Notes: generated by a model from the letters alone, not told the origin. Counted from the first letter of the stretch, positions 23,709 to 33,041 are shown. The stretch is 64,000 bases of DNA from Paraburkholderia tuberum STM678 (GCF_902833905.1 NZ_CADFGP010000028.1:39626-103625), one strand, 5' to 3'. A program made the numbers and translations.

Positions 23709-25433
23709 ATGGACGCTGCCGCCTACGACGCGTCGCCGGTGCTGATCGTCGGGGCCGGTCCCACCGGACTTGCCGCAGCGATGAGTCTCGCGCGCGCCCA
23801 CGTCCCCGTGCGCCTGATCGACAAGGCGCCGCAGCCGAACCCTTACTCGCGCGCGATCGGCATTCAGGCACGTACGCTCGAACTGCTCGAGCAGCATCGG
23901 CTGGTCGAACCGTTTCTCGAGCTCGGCCATCGCGCGCGCGTGGCGAATCTGTTTTCGAACGGCATGCGGCTTGCGCAGCTCGATTTCGACCCGTTGCACA
24001 CGCGCTATCCCTATCTGCTATTTCTCGACCAGTCGGTGACCGAGCGGCTCCTGACCGAGCATCTGGCGACGCTCGGCGTGAAGGTCGAGCGCGGCGTCGA
24101 GCTCGTGGCGTTCATGCAAGGCTCCGCGAGCGTTCAGGCGACCTTGCGCCGCGCGGACGGCCGCACGGAAGCCATGCGCCCGTCATATCTGATTGCGGCC
24201 GATGGCGCGCACAGTTCGATTCGCCATCGCCTCGACCTGAGCTTCGAGGGCAAGACCTTCGACCAGACCTTTCTGCTCGCCGACCTGCATGCCGAAACCG
24301 ACTGGCCCGACGACGAGTTCCATATCTTCGCGTCGGGCGACGGTCTCGTCGCGCTGTTTCCGATGGGCCACGGCCGCCATCGTCTGATCGCCGATCATGC
24401 GGTCGAGCCGTCGGACAGCGCCGCGCCGCCGGCCCCCGCGATGCTCGGCGAGCCGCCGCTGGAGCGGGCGCCGGCGCCGTCGCTCGAACAATGCAAGGCG
24501 CTGATCGCGCGACGCGTGCGCGAGCGCGTCGACGTGTCGGATCTGGCGTGGTCGGCGTACTTCCACGTGAACAGCCGGATGGTCGACCGGCTGCGCGTGG
24601 GCCGTATCTTCCTCGCCGGCGATGCCGCGCACGTACACAGCCCCGCGGCCGCACAAGGCATGAACACCGGCATCCAGGAAGCGCTCAATCTCGGCTGGAA
24701 GCTCGCGCGCGTGATCGGCGGCGCGGCGCCGGATCGTCTGCTCGACACGTATCACGCCGAGCGACATCCGATCGAGCGCGAGGTGCTGCGGCAGACCGGT
24801 TTCATCACGCAGATGGCCGAGGCCGATCACGGACCGATGAAGCTGTTGCGCGAGCGCGTGATGCCGGTGCTGGCCACGTTCGGTCCGCTGCGCGATGCCG
24901 CACGCGCGACGATCAGCGAGCTGTCGATCCAGTACCGGCGCAGTCCGCTGACGCTCGAACGCGTGCTCGACGGCGGCCCGCGCGCGGGCGAGCGCGCACC
25001 CGATGCGCTCGTGCACGTCGTCGACGGTCCGCTCGGGCGCGCGCCGGGCGTCGGCTGCATTTTCGATCTGCACGATCCGGCGTTCTTCTCGTTGTTTCTG
25101 CTGTTGCCGCCGCTGCCCGTCGATGGCACGCCGCTCGATCCCGCCGCGAAACATGCACCGCCGCCGGACCCCGAAGTAGAAAAGCTCGCCGCCGAGGTCG
25201 AGCGGCTGCTGCCGAACGCGGTGCGGATCTGGCGCGTCACCGATACGAGCGGCGACGGCGGCCCGGCGTTGTCCGAATCGTATGGGCGCACGCGGCCGTC
25301 GTTTTATCTGGTGCGGCCCGACGGCTACATCAGCGCGCGCGGACGCACCGGCTCGGACCTGCACGGTCTCGTACGGCACTGCGAAGCGTGGTTTACGGTT
25401 GGGGGAGAGATATCGGAACAGGCGACGTTGTGA
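23709..25433 (+). CDS. FAD-dependent aromatic-ring monooxygenase
   Basis: The 574-residue protein is a class A flavoprotein hydroxylase. It has the dinucleotide-binding GAGPTGLAAAMSLARAHVPV near the start, the DG motif in LIAADGAHSSIRHRL, and the second FAD motif GRIFLAGDAAHVHSPAAAQG followed by MNTGIQEALNLGWKLA. The C-terminal thioredoxin-like domain (residues about 440-574) lacks an obvious CxxC, as in phenol hydroxylase and PheA/TfdB relatives. It should hydroxylate a phenolic or polycyclic aromatic using NAD(P)H and O2; the substrate is unknown. The ATG at 23709 has CGGAG 6 bp upstream, better than the TTG at 23688. No catabolic genes flank it. Confidence 0.85.
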   Translation: MDAAAYDASPVLIVGAGPTGLAAAMSLARAHVPVRLIDKAPQPNPYSRAIGIQARTLELLEQHRLVEPFLELGHRARVANLFSNGMRLAQLDFDPLHTRYPYLLFLDQSVTERLLTEHLATLGVKVERGVELVAFMQGSASVQATLRRADGRTEAMRPSYLIAADGAHSSIRHRLDLSFEGKTFDQTFLLADLHAETDWPDDEFHIFASGDGLVALFPMGHGRHRLIADHAVEPSDSAAPPAPAMLGEPPLERAPAPSLEQCKALIARRVRERVDVSDLAWSAYFHVNSRMVDRLRVGRIFLAGDAAHVHSPAAAQGMNTGIQEALNLGWKLARVIGGAAPDRLLDTYHAERHPIEREVLRQTGFITQMAEADHGPMKLLRERVMPVLATFGPLRDAARATISELSIQYRRSPLTLERVLDGGPRAGERAPDALVHVVDGPLGRAPGVGCIFDLHDPAFFSLFLLLPPLPVDGTPLDPAAKHAPPPDPEVEKLAAEVERLLPNAVRIWRVTDTSGDGGPALSESYGRTRPSFYLVRPDGYISARGRTGSDLHGLVRHCEAWFTVGGEISEQATL

Positions 25434-25519
25434 TCGGCGCCGCCGGTTGCGTGGCATGGGCACGCACGCGGCAGCGGATCGCGCCGCCGCGCCTGGTTGA
25501 TTGGGGAAACCGCCCGAGC

Positions 25520-25780
25520 CTAAGCCGCCGGCGCCTGGGCCAGCGCCGGCGTCAACTTTTGGCGATACCTGACGATCGCCTCGCGCGTGAAGTCCGATAG
25601 CGCGATGTCATACGTGTCCGGCGCTTCGTCGAGCGTCGCGAGCAGCGCGCGCCGCATGCGCGGCTCCCAGAAGCGGCGGATGTGTTCGGCGACGCCGGTC
25701 AGCGCTTCCTCGTGGTCAGGCATCGACTCGAAGAAGTCGCCGATCCGGTTCGCCATGTCGATCAGATTCCGATTGTCCAT
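25520..25780 (-). CDS. fdsD: NAD-dependent formate dehydrogenase, delta subunit
   Basis: This 86-residue small subunit is characteristic of the soluble FdsGBACD formate dehydrogenase and is thought to help enzyme assembly. It begins MDNRNLIDMANRIGDFFESM and contains HIRRFWEPRMRRALL, both typical of FdsD. An alternative GTG start at 25792 overlaps the fdsA stop (GTGA). The ATG is 8 bp past that stop. It directly follows fdsA; the fdsC gene usually found between the two is absent. Confidence 0.88.
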   Translation of the reverse strand: MDNRNLIDMANRIGDFFESMPDHEEALTGVAEHIRRFWEPRMRRALLATLDEAPDTYDIALSDFTREAIVRYRQKLTPALAQAPAA

Positions 25781-25788
25781 GGCTCGCC

Positions 25789-28773
25789 TCACTTGCCCGC
25801 GGTGACGGCCGCGGCCGCATTGGCCGGCTCGCGCTGCTTCAGCAGTTCGAGCTGTTCGCTATTGAAGCGCGAATAGTCCTTCTGCCATTGCGACGGCTGC
25901 TCGACCGGCATCACCTGCACCGCGGTCACCTTGTATTCGGGGCAGTTGGTCGCCCAGTCGGAGCTGTCGGTCGTGATCACGTTCGCGCCCGACTCGGGGA
26001 AGTGGAACGTCGTATAAACGACGCCCGGCTGCATCCGCTCCGTCACCTTCGCGCGCAACACGGTCTGCCCCGCGCGCGATTCGATGCCGACCCAGTCGCC
26101 GGTTTTGATGCCGCGTTCCTCGGCATCGTGCGGATGCAGTTCGAGCCGGTCTTCGTCATGCCAGCGCGAATTCTCGGTGCGGCGCGTCTGCGCGCCGACG
26201 TTGTACTGCGACAGAATGCGCCCGGTCGTCAGCAGCAACGGATACTTGCGCGTGACCTTCTCCGGCGATGCGATGAACTTCGTGATCACGAACCTGCCCT
26301 TGCCGCGCACGAAGGTGTCGACGTGCATCGTCGGCGTGCCGTCGGGTGCGTCCTCGTTGCATGGCCACTGGATGCTGCCCATTTCGTCGATCTTCTGGTA
26401 CGACACGCCGTGGAAGGTCGGTGTGAGCCGCGCGATTTCGTCCATGATCTCGGACGGATGCGTGTAGTCCATCTCGTAGCCGAGCGCGCGCGACAGCAGC
26501 AGCGTGACTTCCCAGTCCGCGTAGCCGCCGAGCGGCGGCATCACCTTGCGCACGCGCGAGATGCGGCGCTCGGCATTGGTGAACGTGCCGTCCTTTTCGA
26601 GGAACGACGAGCCGGGCAGCAGCACGTGCGCGTATTTGGCGGTCTCGTTCAGGAAGATGTCCTGCACGACGATGCATTCCATCGACGACAGCGCCGCCGC
26701 CACATGATGCGTGTTCGGGTCCGACTGCACGATGTCCTCGCCCTGGCAGTAGAGGCCCATGAAGCTGCCGTCCAGCGCGGCGTCGAACATGTTGGGAATG
26801 CGCAGGCCCGGTTCCGGTTGCAGCGTGACGTTCCAGGCGTTTTCGAACTGAGTGCGAACGAGCGGATCGCTGATGTGGCGATAGCCCGGCAGCTCGTGCG
26901 GGAACGAGCCCATGTCGCACGAGCCTTGCACGTTGTTCTGGCCGCGCAGCGGATTCACGCCGACACCTTCGCGGCCGATGTTGCCGGTCGCCATCGCCAG
27001 GTTCGCGATGCCGATCACCATCGTCGAGCCTTGCGCGTGTTCGGTGACGCCCAGTCCGTAGTAGATCGCGGCGTTGCCGGCGCTCGCGTAGATGCGCGCG
27101 GCTTCGCGTACCTGTTGCGCGGGCACGCCGGTCGCCGCTTCGGTCGCTTCCGGCGAGTTCTCCGGCAGCGCGACGAAATCGCGCCACTGTTCGAACGCGC
27201 GGGTTTCGCAGCGCTCGGCCACAAACGCTTCGTCGAGCAGGCCTTCGGTGACGATCACGTGCGCGAGCGCGTTGACGATCGCGACGTTGGTGCCGGGCCG
27301 CAATTGCAGGTGATGCGACGCCTTCACGTGCGGGGTATCGACGATGTCGATCCGGCGCGGATCGACGACGATCAGCTTCGCACCCTCGCGCACGCGTCGC
27401 TTCAGACGCGAGGCGAACACCGGGTGGCCATCGGTCGGATTTGCGCCGATCACCATGATGACGTCGGCCTTATCGACCGATGCGAACGTCTGGGTGCCCG
27501 CCGATTCGCCGAGCGTCGTCTTCAGACCATAGCCGGTCGGCGAGTGGCAGACGCGCGCGCAGGTGTCGACGTTGTTGTTACCGAACGCGGCGCGCACGAG
27601 CTTCTGCACGAGGTAGGTTTCCTCGTTCGTACAGCGCGACGACGTGATGCCGCCGATCGAATCGCGCCCATGCTTCGCCTGGATGCGACGGAATTCGGAT
27701 GCCGCGTACGAGATCGCTTCGTCCCAGCTGACTTCGCGCCACGGGTCGGTGATCTTCGCGCGGATCATCGGCTTTTTGATGCGGTCCTTGTGCGTCGCGT
27801 AGCCCCACGCGAAGCGGCCCTTCACGCATGCATGACCTTCGTTGGCCTGGCCGTTCTTGTGCGGCACCATCCGCACGACCTGGTTGCCCTTCATCTCTGC
27901 CTTGAACGAGCAGCCGACGCCGCAATACGCACAGGTGGTGACGACCGAGTGCTCGGGCTGGCCGAGCATCACGACGGTCTTTTCCTGCAAGGTCGCGGTC
28001 GGGCACGCGGCCACGCAGGCGCCGCACGACACGCACTCCGATTCCATGAACGGCTGGTTCTCGCTGGCCGCGACGCGAGATTCGAAGCCGCGTCCGGTGA
28101 TCGTCAGCGCGTACGTACCCTGGGTTTCCTCGCACGCGCGCACGCAGCGATTGCAGACGATGCACTTCGCCGGGTCGTACGTGAAGTACGGATTCGATTC
28201 GTCCTTCTGGTCCTTCAGATGATTCGCGCCGTCGAAGCCGTAGCGCACTTCGCGCAGGCCGGTCACGCCCGCCATGTCCTGCAGTTCGCAGTCGCCGTTG
28301 GCGGGGCAGGTCAGGCAATCGAGCGGATGGTCGGAGATGTACAGCTCCATCACGTTGCGACGCAGCGACTGCAGACGGTCGGTCTGCGTGCGCACCTTCA
28401 TGCCGGCTTCGACCGGCGTCGTGCACGAGGCCGGATAGCCGCGCCGTCCTTCGATTTCGACGAGACACAGGCGGCATGAGCCGAACGGTTCGAGCGAATC
28501 GGTCGCGCACAGCTTCGGCACGTTGACGCCAGCTTCAGCCGCCGCGCGCATCACCGACGTGCCCGCCGGTACGGTCACCGCCTGGCCGTCGATGTCGAGC
28601 GTCACGTCGACGTCCGAGTGGCGGGCGGGGGTGCCGTAGTCGGTGTCGTCGGCGAACGCGTTGGCGGAGCGTGCCTGGGCTTGCGACTTGCACGCGCAGT
28701 TGCCTGAGCCGCAGCCGCCCCCCAGGGGGACTTCCTTCGGGGCGCCGGCAGGGGAGTTGAACTGGTCGGACAT
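25789..28773 (-). CDS. fdsA: NAD-dependent formate dehydrogenase, molybdenum-containing alpha subunit
   Basis: This 994-residue subunit oxidises formate to CO2 at a bis-molybdopterin guanine dinucleotide site and relays electrons to FdsB. Order: a Cys-rich start (CGSGNCACK), a 2Fe-2S domain (FGSCRLCLVEIEG), an NADH-dehydrogenase G-type His/Cys cluster (HPLDCLTCPANGDCELQ), two 4Fe-4S sets (CIVCNRCVRACEE and CVSCGACVAACP), a further 4Fe-4S motif (CAYCGVGC) and the molybdopterin domain. The metal-ligand cysteine is in NVDTCARVCHSPTGYG. The C-terminal molybdopterin dinucleotide-binding domain begins near LLLTTGRILSQYN. Size and domain order match FdsA of Cupriavidus. Confidence 0.97.
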   Translation of the reverse strand: MSDQFNSPAGAPKEVPLGGGCGSGNCACKSQAQARSANAFADDTDYGTPARHSDVDVTLDIDGQAVTVPAGTSVMRAAAEAGVNVPKLCATDSLEPFGSCRLCLVEIEGRRGYPASCTTPVEAGMKVRTQTDRLQSLRRNVMELYISDHPLDCLTCPANGDCELQDMAGVTGLREVRYGFDGANHLKDQKDESNPYFTYDPAKCIVCNRCVRACEETQGTYALTITGRGFESRVAASENQPFMESECVSCGACVAACPTATLQEKTVVMLGQPEHSVVTTCAYCGVGCSFKAEMKGNQVVRMVPHKNGQANEGHACVKGRFAWGYATHKDRIKKPMIRAKITDPWREVSWDEAISYAASEFRRIQAKHGRDSIGGITSSRCTNEETYLVQKLVRAAFGNNNVDTCARVCHSPTGYGLKTTLGESAGTQTFASVDKADVIMVIGANPTDGHPVFASRLKRRVREGAKLIVVDPRRIDIVDTPHVKASHHLQLRPGTNVAIVNALAHVIVTEGLLDEAFVAERCETRAFEQWRDFVALPENSPEATEAATGVPAQQVREAARIYASAGNAAIYYGLGVTEHAQGSTMVIGIANLAMATGNIGREGVGVNPLRGQNNVQGSCDMGSFPHELPGYRHISDPLVRTQFENAWNVTLQPEPGLRIPNMFDAALDGSFMGLYCQGEDIVQSDPNTHHVAAALSSMECIVVQDIFLNETAKYAHVLLPGSSFLEKDGTFTNAERRISRVRKVMPPLGGYADWEVTLLLSRALGYEMDYTHPSEIMDEIARLTPTFHGVSYQKIDEMGSIQWPCNEDAPDGTPTMHVDTFVRGKGRFVITKFIASPEKVTRKYPLLLTTGRILSQYNVGAQTRRTENSRWHDEDRLELHPHDAEERGIKTGDWVGIESRAGQTVLRAKVTERMQPGVVYTTFHFPESGANVITTDSSDWATNCPEYKVTAVQVMPVEQPSQWQKDYSRFNSEQLELLKQREPANAAAAVTAGK

Positions 28774-28788
28774 GGTGAACTCCTGGAG

Positions 28789-30363
28789 TCAGGCCGCGGC
28801 CGCTTTGGTGGCGTGGTCGGCAGTGGGATCGGCGGCGAGACCGAAGTCTTCAGGGAAATGATCGAGCGCGGACAGCACCGGATAGGGCGTCATGCCGCCC
28901 ATCGCGCACAGCGAGCCGGCTACCATCGTGTCGCACAGATCGCGCAGCAATTGCACCTGACGCGTCGACGTGTCGCCGTTGCGAATCCGCGCGATCACCT
29001 CGACGCCGCGCGTCGAGCCGATCCGGCACGGTGTGCATTTGCCGCACGATTCGAGCGCGCAGAAGTGCATCGCGTATTGCGCGAGCTCGGCAAGATTCGA
29101 GGTGTCGTCATGCACGACGAGACCGCCGTGGCCGATCACCGCGCCGATCGCCGCATACGCCTCGTAGTCCATCGGAATGTCCCACTGGCTTGGCGGCAGA
29201 TAGGTGCCGAGCGGACCGCCGACCTGCACCGCGCGCGCCGGCCGGCCGCTCGCGGTGCCGCCGCCGAAGTCGTCGAGCAGTTGGCGCAAGGTCACGCCGA
29301 ACGCGAGTTCGACGAGGCCGCCTCGCTTGATGTTGCCGGCCAGTTGGAACGGCAGCGTGCCACGCGAGCGGCCCATGCCGAAGTCTTTATAGAACGCGGC
29401 GCCGCGCGCGAAGATGATCGGCACGGTGGCGAGCGTGATCGCGTTGTTGATCACGGTGGGCTGGCCATAGAGACCCACGAGTGCGGGCACCGGCGGCTTT
29501 GCGCGGACGATGCCGCGCTTGCCTTCGAGCGATTCCAGCATCGCGGTTTCCTCGCCGCACACATACGAGCCCGCGCCTTTCGCGACGAACAGCTCGAAAC
29601 GCTGCCCGCTCGAGAGCACGCTGTCGCCGAGCCAGCCGGCTGTGCGCGCACGGGCGATGGCAGCTTCGAGCGTCGCGATCGAGTGCGGGTATTCGCTGCG
29701 CACATAGATGTAGCCGACGGTCGCGCCGGTCACGACGCCGGCGATGATCATGCCTTCGATGAGCACGTACGGATCGCTTTCCATCACGAGACGATCGGAG
29801 AAGGTGCCGGAATCGCCTTCGTCGGCATTGCAGACGACGTACTTCTGCGCGGCTTTCGCGCCGCGCACCGTGCGCCACTTGATGCCGGCCGGGAAGGCTG
29901 CGCCGCCGCGGCCGCGCAGACCGGATTCGATCAGCGCTTCGCAGGCGGCATCGCCGTCGGTTTGCAGGGCGTTGCGTAGGCCTTCAAGGCCGCCGTGCGC
30001 GACGTAATCGTCGATGGACAGCGGGTCGGTGATGCCGATCCGCGCGAAGGTCAGGCGCTGCTGCTTCTTCAGATACGGAATCTCGTCGATCACGCCGACG
30101 CGCCGCGCATGCTCGCCGCCGTCGACGAAGCCCGCGTCGAACAACGCGGCGACGTCTTCCACGTCGACATTCGCATAGCCGATGCGGCCTTCGGGCGTCG
30201 CAACTTCGACGAGCGGTTCGAGCCACAGCAACCCGCGCGAACCGTTGCGGATCAGTTCGATCGCAATGCCGCGGCGCGCGGCTTCGCTGGCGATGGCTTC
30301 GGCCAGCGCATCGGCGCCGAGCGCGAGCGCCGACGAATCTCGCGGAACATAGATGCGCGTCAT
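28789..30363 (-). CDS. fdsB: NAD-dependent formate dehydrogenase, beta (FMN/NADH-binding) subunit
   Basis: The 524-residue subunit corresponds to NuoF with an N-terminal thioredoxin-like domain. It shows the NAD/FMN-binding stretch SGLRGRGGAAFPAGIKW and CNADEGDSGTFSDR, then GAGSYVCGEETAMLESLEG, and the 4Fe-4S motif ESCGKCTPCRIG near the C-terminus. It transfers electrons from FdsA to NAD+. The ATG at 30363 (MTRIYVP) overlaps the fdsG stop by 4 bp, and a 15-bp gap precedes fdsA. The longer upstream reading frame is antisense to fdsG. Confidence 0.96.
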   Translation of the reverse strand: MTRIYVPRDSSALALGADALAEAIASEAARRGIAIELIRNGSRGLLWLEPLVEVATPEGRIGYANVDVEDVAALFDAGFVDGGEHARRVGVIDEIPYLKKQQRLTFARIGITDPLSIDDYVAHGGLEGLRNALQTDGDAACEALIESGLRGRGGAAFPAGIKWRTVRGAKAAQKYVVCNADEGDSGTFSDRLVMESDPYVLIEGMIIAGVVTGATVGYIYVRSEYPHSIATLEAAIARARTAGWLGDSVLSSGQRFELFVAKGAGSYVCGEETAMLESLEGKRGIVRAKPPVPALVGLYGQPTVINNAITLATVPIIFARGAAFYKDFGMGRSRGTLPFQLAGNIKRGGLVELAFGVTLRQLLDDFGGGTASGRPARAVQVGGPLGTYLPPSQWDIPMDYEAYAAIGAVIGHGGLVVHDDTSNLAELAQYAMHFCALESCGKCTPCRIGSTRGVEVIARIRNGDTSTRQVQLLRDLCDTMVAGSLCAMGGMTPYPVLSALDHFPEDFGLAADPTADHATKAAAA

Positions 30364-30845
30364 GCCGGCACCTCCACGCATTTGCGGGCAGCGGCGAACA
30401 GCGCGTCGAATTTTTGCGGCGACACGCGCGCGTGCAGCGTGCCGTTGAGCATCATCGCCGGCGACAGCGCGCATTGGCCGAGGCAGTACACCGATTCGAG
30501 TTCCACCGTTGCGCCGTCATCGTGACCGGCGTCGAAGCGGCATCCGGTGTGCGCCTCGATGTGCTGGGCAAGCGCCTCGGTGCCCATGCTGCGGCACGCT
30601 TCGGCGCGGCAAAGCTGCACCGTGACGGGCGCTGCAGGCGAGGTGCGAAAGTGATGGTAGTAAGTGATGACGCCGTGCACTTCCGCTCGCGACAGGTTCA
30701 GCGCGCGGGCGAGCGGTCCGACCGCCGCGGGTGGCACAAAGCCGAGTTCGTCCTGGATCGCGTGCAGGATCGTGATGAGTGTGCGGCCCGGCTGCGCGTG
30801 ACGTTGCACGAGCTGATCCGGCGCCGTGGCGAGAGAATCGTCCAA
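30360..30845 (-). CDS. fdsG: NAD-dependent formate dehydrogenase, gamma (2Fe-2S) subunit
   Basis: This 161-residue NuoE-like thioredoxin-fold subunit carries a 2Fe-2S cluster. Its ligands are in CRAEACRSMG and, after VELES, in VYCLGQCALSPAMM. I chose a TTG start at 30845 (LDDSLATAPDQ) because GGAGGAG lies 7 bp upstream, whereas the more upstream GTG at 30875 has no ribosome binding site. If the GTG is used the protein has 171 residues. It is the first gene of the fds operon, divergent from fdsR. Confidence 0.93.
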   Translation of the reverse strand: MDDSLATAPDQLVQRHAQPGRTLITILHAIQDELGFVPPAAVGPLARALNLSRAEVHGVITYYHHFRTSPAAPVTVQLCRAEACRSMGTEALAQHIEAHTGCRFDAGHDDGATVELESVYCLGQCALSPAMMLNGTLHARVSPQKFDALFAAARKCVEVPA

Positions 30846-30979
30846 AGGGGGGCTCCTCCGAAGCGATATATGCACTTGTTATTCATAATGCATGCACGTA
30901 TGCTTCGCTTATTCGATATGGTATAGCCGAAAGATAGGCGGGCCGACCGGCGCGCGCAATAGGAAACGGTCAAGCATAT
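30846..30979. promoter_or_regulatory. fdsG-fdsR divergent promoter region
   Basis: These 134 bases between the two divergent starts are AT-rich compared with the surroundings, especially 30861-30930. They contain repeated gatat, atgcatgc and cgaagcg-like elements, including tgcatgcacgtatgc around 30890-30904. A LysR-type regulator next to its target operon normally binds such a region. No single operator or -35/-10 pair stands out. Confidence 0.5.
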
Positions 30980-32059
30980 ATGGTCAGGATCGAATGTCAG
31001 GTCGAGCTGGTGGTGAAGGGCGCGGATGGCCGCGAGGCCAGCCTGTCTGACGTGGTGCCGCTGCTCGCGCTCGTCGATGAATCTGGCAGCATTGCGCAGG
31101 CCGCGGCGCTTAAGGGTTTGTCCTATCGGCACGCATGGGGCTTGCTGCGCAGCATCGAGGAGCGGTTTGGTGGTCCTCTGATCGCGAAAGAGCGTGGGCG
31201 CGGCTCGGTGTTGTCCGACCTCGGTCACGCGGTGCTGCGCGGGCAGCGGCTCTGCGGCGAGCGGCTCGACGGCAATTTGCAGGCGCTCGCGAGCGAAGTG
31301 GCGAGCGATCTGAACCGCTGGCTTGCGCCCCCCGCCGATGACGTGCGCATCCACGCGTCGCACGGTTACGCGGTGGCCGCGCTTGTCACGGCGCTGGTCG
31401 CCAACGATCTGCCGGTCGAGATCAAGTACCGCGACAGCGCCGAGGCGGTTAGTGCGCTCGCGCGCGGCGAGTGCGATCTGGCGGGCTTTCATCTGCCGCT
31501 CGGCGAGTTCCGCGCGGTGTGCGCCGATACCTACCGGCGCTGGTTCGATCCGCAACGCCATGTGCTCGTGCATCTGACCCGACGCAAGCAGGGTCTGTTC
31601 ATCGGCAAGGGCAATCCGAAGCGGATCGGCGGGCTCGCCGATCTGGCGCGCGACGACATCCGTTTCGTCAACCGCCAGCCGGGCTCGGGTACGCGGATGG
31701 TGCTCGATCTCGCGCTGCGACAGGTCGGTGTGGACCCGGACCGCGTCAACGGCTATGCGTCGACCGAGCTGACGCACTCGGCGATCGCTGCGTTCGTCGC
31801 GAGCGGCATGGCGGACATAGGCTTCGGCGTCGAACCGGCCGCGCATCATTTCGGGCTCGACTTCATTCCGATCGTCGACGAGGACTATTACTTCGCGTGC
31901 GATCGCGCGCACCTCTGTCGCGCGCCGCTCGCGACGGTGATCAACCTGTTGCGCGGCAGCGCGTTTCATCAACGCGTCGAGCAGCTCGCCGGCTACGATC
32001 CGTGCGACTGCGGCAGGCTCGTCGATCTGGACGAGGGGCTCGGCGGCGCGCTCGCGTAA
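30980..32059 (+). CDS. fdsR: FdsR-like transcriptional regulator (LysR/ModE-type HTH plus periplasmic-binding-protein-like domain)
   Basis: The 359-residue protein starts with a ModE/LysR-type winged helix: LALVDESGSIAQAAALKGLS, then SYRHAWGLLRSIEERFG and the GRGSVLSDLG turn. Residues 110-350 form a PBP-like ligand-binding domain (ASHGYAVAALVTALV, then RFVNRQPGSGTRMVLDLALR, then FVASGMADIGFGVEPAAHHF). Its place, divergent from fdsG, matches fdsR of Cupriavidus, and control of formate dehydrogenase is inferred. The effector could be formate or molybdate; the sequence does not say. Confidence 0.85.
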   Translation: MVRIECQVELVVKGADGREASLSDVVPLLALVDESGSIAQAAALKGLSYRHAWGLLRSIEERFGGPLIAKERGRGSVLSDLGHAVLRGQRLCGERLDGNLQALASEVASDLNRWLAPPADDVRIHASHGYAVAALVTALVANDLPVEIKYRDSAEAVSALARGECDLAGFHLPLGEFRAVCADTYRRWFDPQRHVLVHLTRRKQGLFIGKGNPKRIGGLADLARDDIRFVNRQPGSGTRMVLDLALRQVGVDPDRVNGYASTELTHSAIAAFVASGMADIGFGVEPAAHHFGLDFIPIVDEDYYFACDRAHLCRAPLATVINLLRGSAFHQRVEQLAGYDPCDCGRLVDLDEGLGGALA

Positions 32060-32189
32060 CGGCGGAGTAAGAGCCTGTAACCAGAAAAGCGGTGGCGCTC
32101 GGCGTGCGCGGCTGCGTAGCGCGCCGGTTTCGGCTACTCTCTTGGCTTCGTATCCGCCTTTACCGCGCGCCAAGCCGCGCTGAACCGAC

Positions 32190-32456
32190 ATGAAAGCTCT
32201 TCTCCATGCATGTGCCGCCGCTGCCGCGGCTGGTGTGCTCTGTGCCACCGTCTCCGTCGCTTACGCGCAAAATTCGCCTGGCGTGCCGGGTGGCATCCTG
32301 ACCGACGAATTCCGCATTAACGAGCATCCGCAGATGCCGTTCGCCGCGTCCGCCCCGTCGGACAAGTATCAGCACGGCCGACGTTCGCAGGCGCGCAAGC
32401 GCGGCGATATGGGCGATCCGAATGGCTGCAATCTGCAGTGCCCGAAAGACGAATAA
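32190..32456 (+). CDS. Small secreted protein of unknown function
   Basis: The 88-residue protein begins with a clear signal peptide (MKALLHACAAAAAAGVLCAT, cleaved after VSVAYA). The mature 62 residues are polar, with VPGGILTDEFRINEHPQMPF, a basic HGRRSQARKRG stretch and a C-terminal CNLQCPKDE that holds the only two mature cysteines, which could form a disulfide in the periplasm. I do not recognise a family. It lies downstream of fdsR in the same direction but 130 bp away, so it is probably expressed separately. Confidence 0.6.
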   Translation: MKALLHACAAAAAAGVLCATVSVAYAQNSPGVPGGILTDEFRINEHPQMPFAASAPSDKYQHGRRSQARKRGDMGDPNGCNLQCPKDE

Positions 32457-32571
32457 GAATTGGCTCGGGCTTCGCTCGAGCTTCGAGGTTTGACGCAACG
32501 CCGGCCCTTGGGTCGGCGTTGTGCTTTGTGGCGGGGGCGATGGCGGCCCAGTTGCCGGCCGGAGTGGCTTC

Positions 32572-32840
32572 TTATGGCCTGGCGATGTGCCAGATTTCCT
32601 TGAAGCCGTCCCCCTTTGCATCGCCCGCCTGCTTGTCGGTCGGCGCCGCCGTGGCCGCCGGCCAGTTGCTCATGCAGCCGCCGGTGCAGGCGCTGACGCC
32701 GGGCGTGGTGTCCTTGTCGAACGTGTAGAGCGTCATGCCGTCGGCGGTGACGAAGCGGCCGTCGGACAGTTTGGGCGGAAGGCACCGGCGTGTAGCACGG
32801 CGAGTGCGAGCGGGGCCAGCAGAGCGATGGTCTTGCGCAT
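32572..32840 (-). pseudogene. Decayed secreted-repeat lipoprotein-like gene (PF03640 / COG4315 type)
   Basis: A start with AGGAG upstream (ATG at 32840) encodes a signal-peptide-like MRKTIALLAPLALAVLHAGA, but this frame soon stops. In another frame the mature protein continues: LSDGRFVTADGMTLYTFDKD, then SACTGGCMSNWPAA, then GDGFKEIWHIARP and TAA at 32572. This is the repeat family found in small periplasmic lipoproteins. Besides the frameshift, the second repeat is missing about 30 residues between PTDKQAGD and KGDGFKE, so there are two lesions and the gene is dead. Confidence 0.8.
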
Positions 32841-33002
32841 GACGCAGGCTCCTGTTTTGGCGGCGTGGTTGACGAGTGACGACTCGCTTCGAGCTACGAG
32901 TCTAGGCAGCGGCCGCGGATTTACCGGGGCGTGTTGGCGTCCCCGCTGAGTGAAGGGGAGACGTGTGGCCGGCCCGCAAAGCGTCGCGGACGGTGCCGAA
33001 AA

Positions 33003-33041
33003 TAAAAAACCCCGGCAGCGTTACGCTACCGGGGTTTTTTG
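33003..33041. terminator. Terminator downstream of tmRNA
   Basis: The sequence aaaaaaccccgg and ccggggtttttt encloses a short loop (33004-33015 and 33029-33040). A- and T-runs on both sides make it work in either direction. It lies about 30 bp beyond the 3' end of ssrA on the minus strand. Confidence 0.93.

Noticed and set aside
25888..28479. An 863-residue plus-strand open frame
   Set aside because: It is antisense to fdsA, which has a full set of cluster and cofactor motifs.
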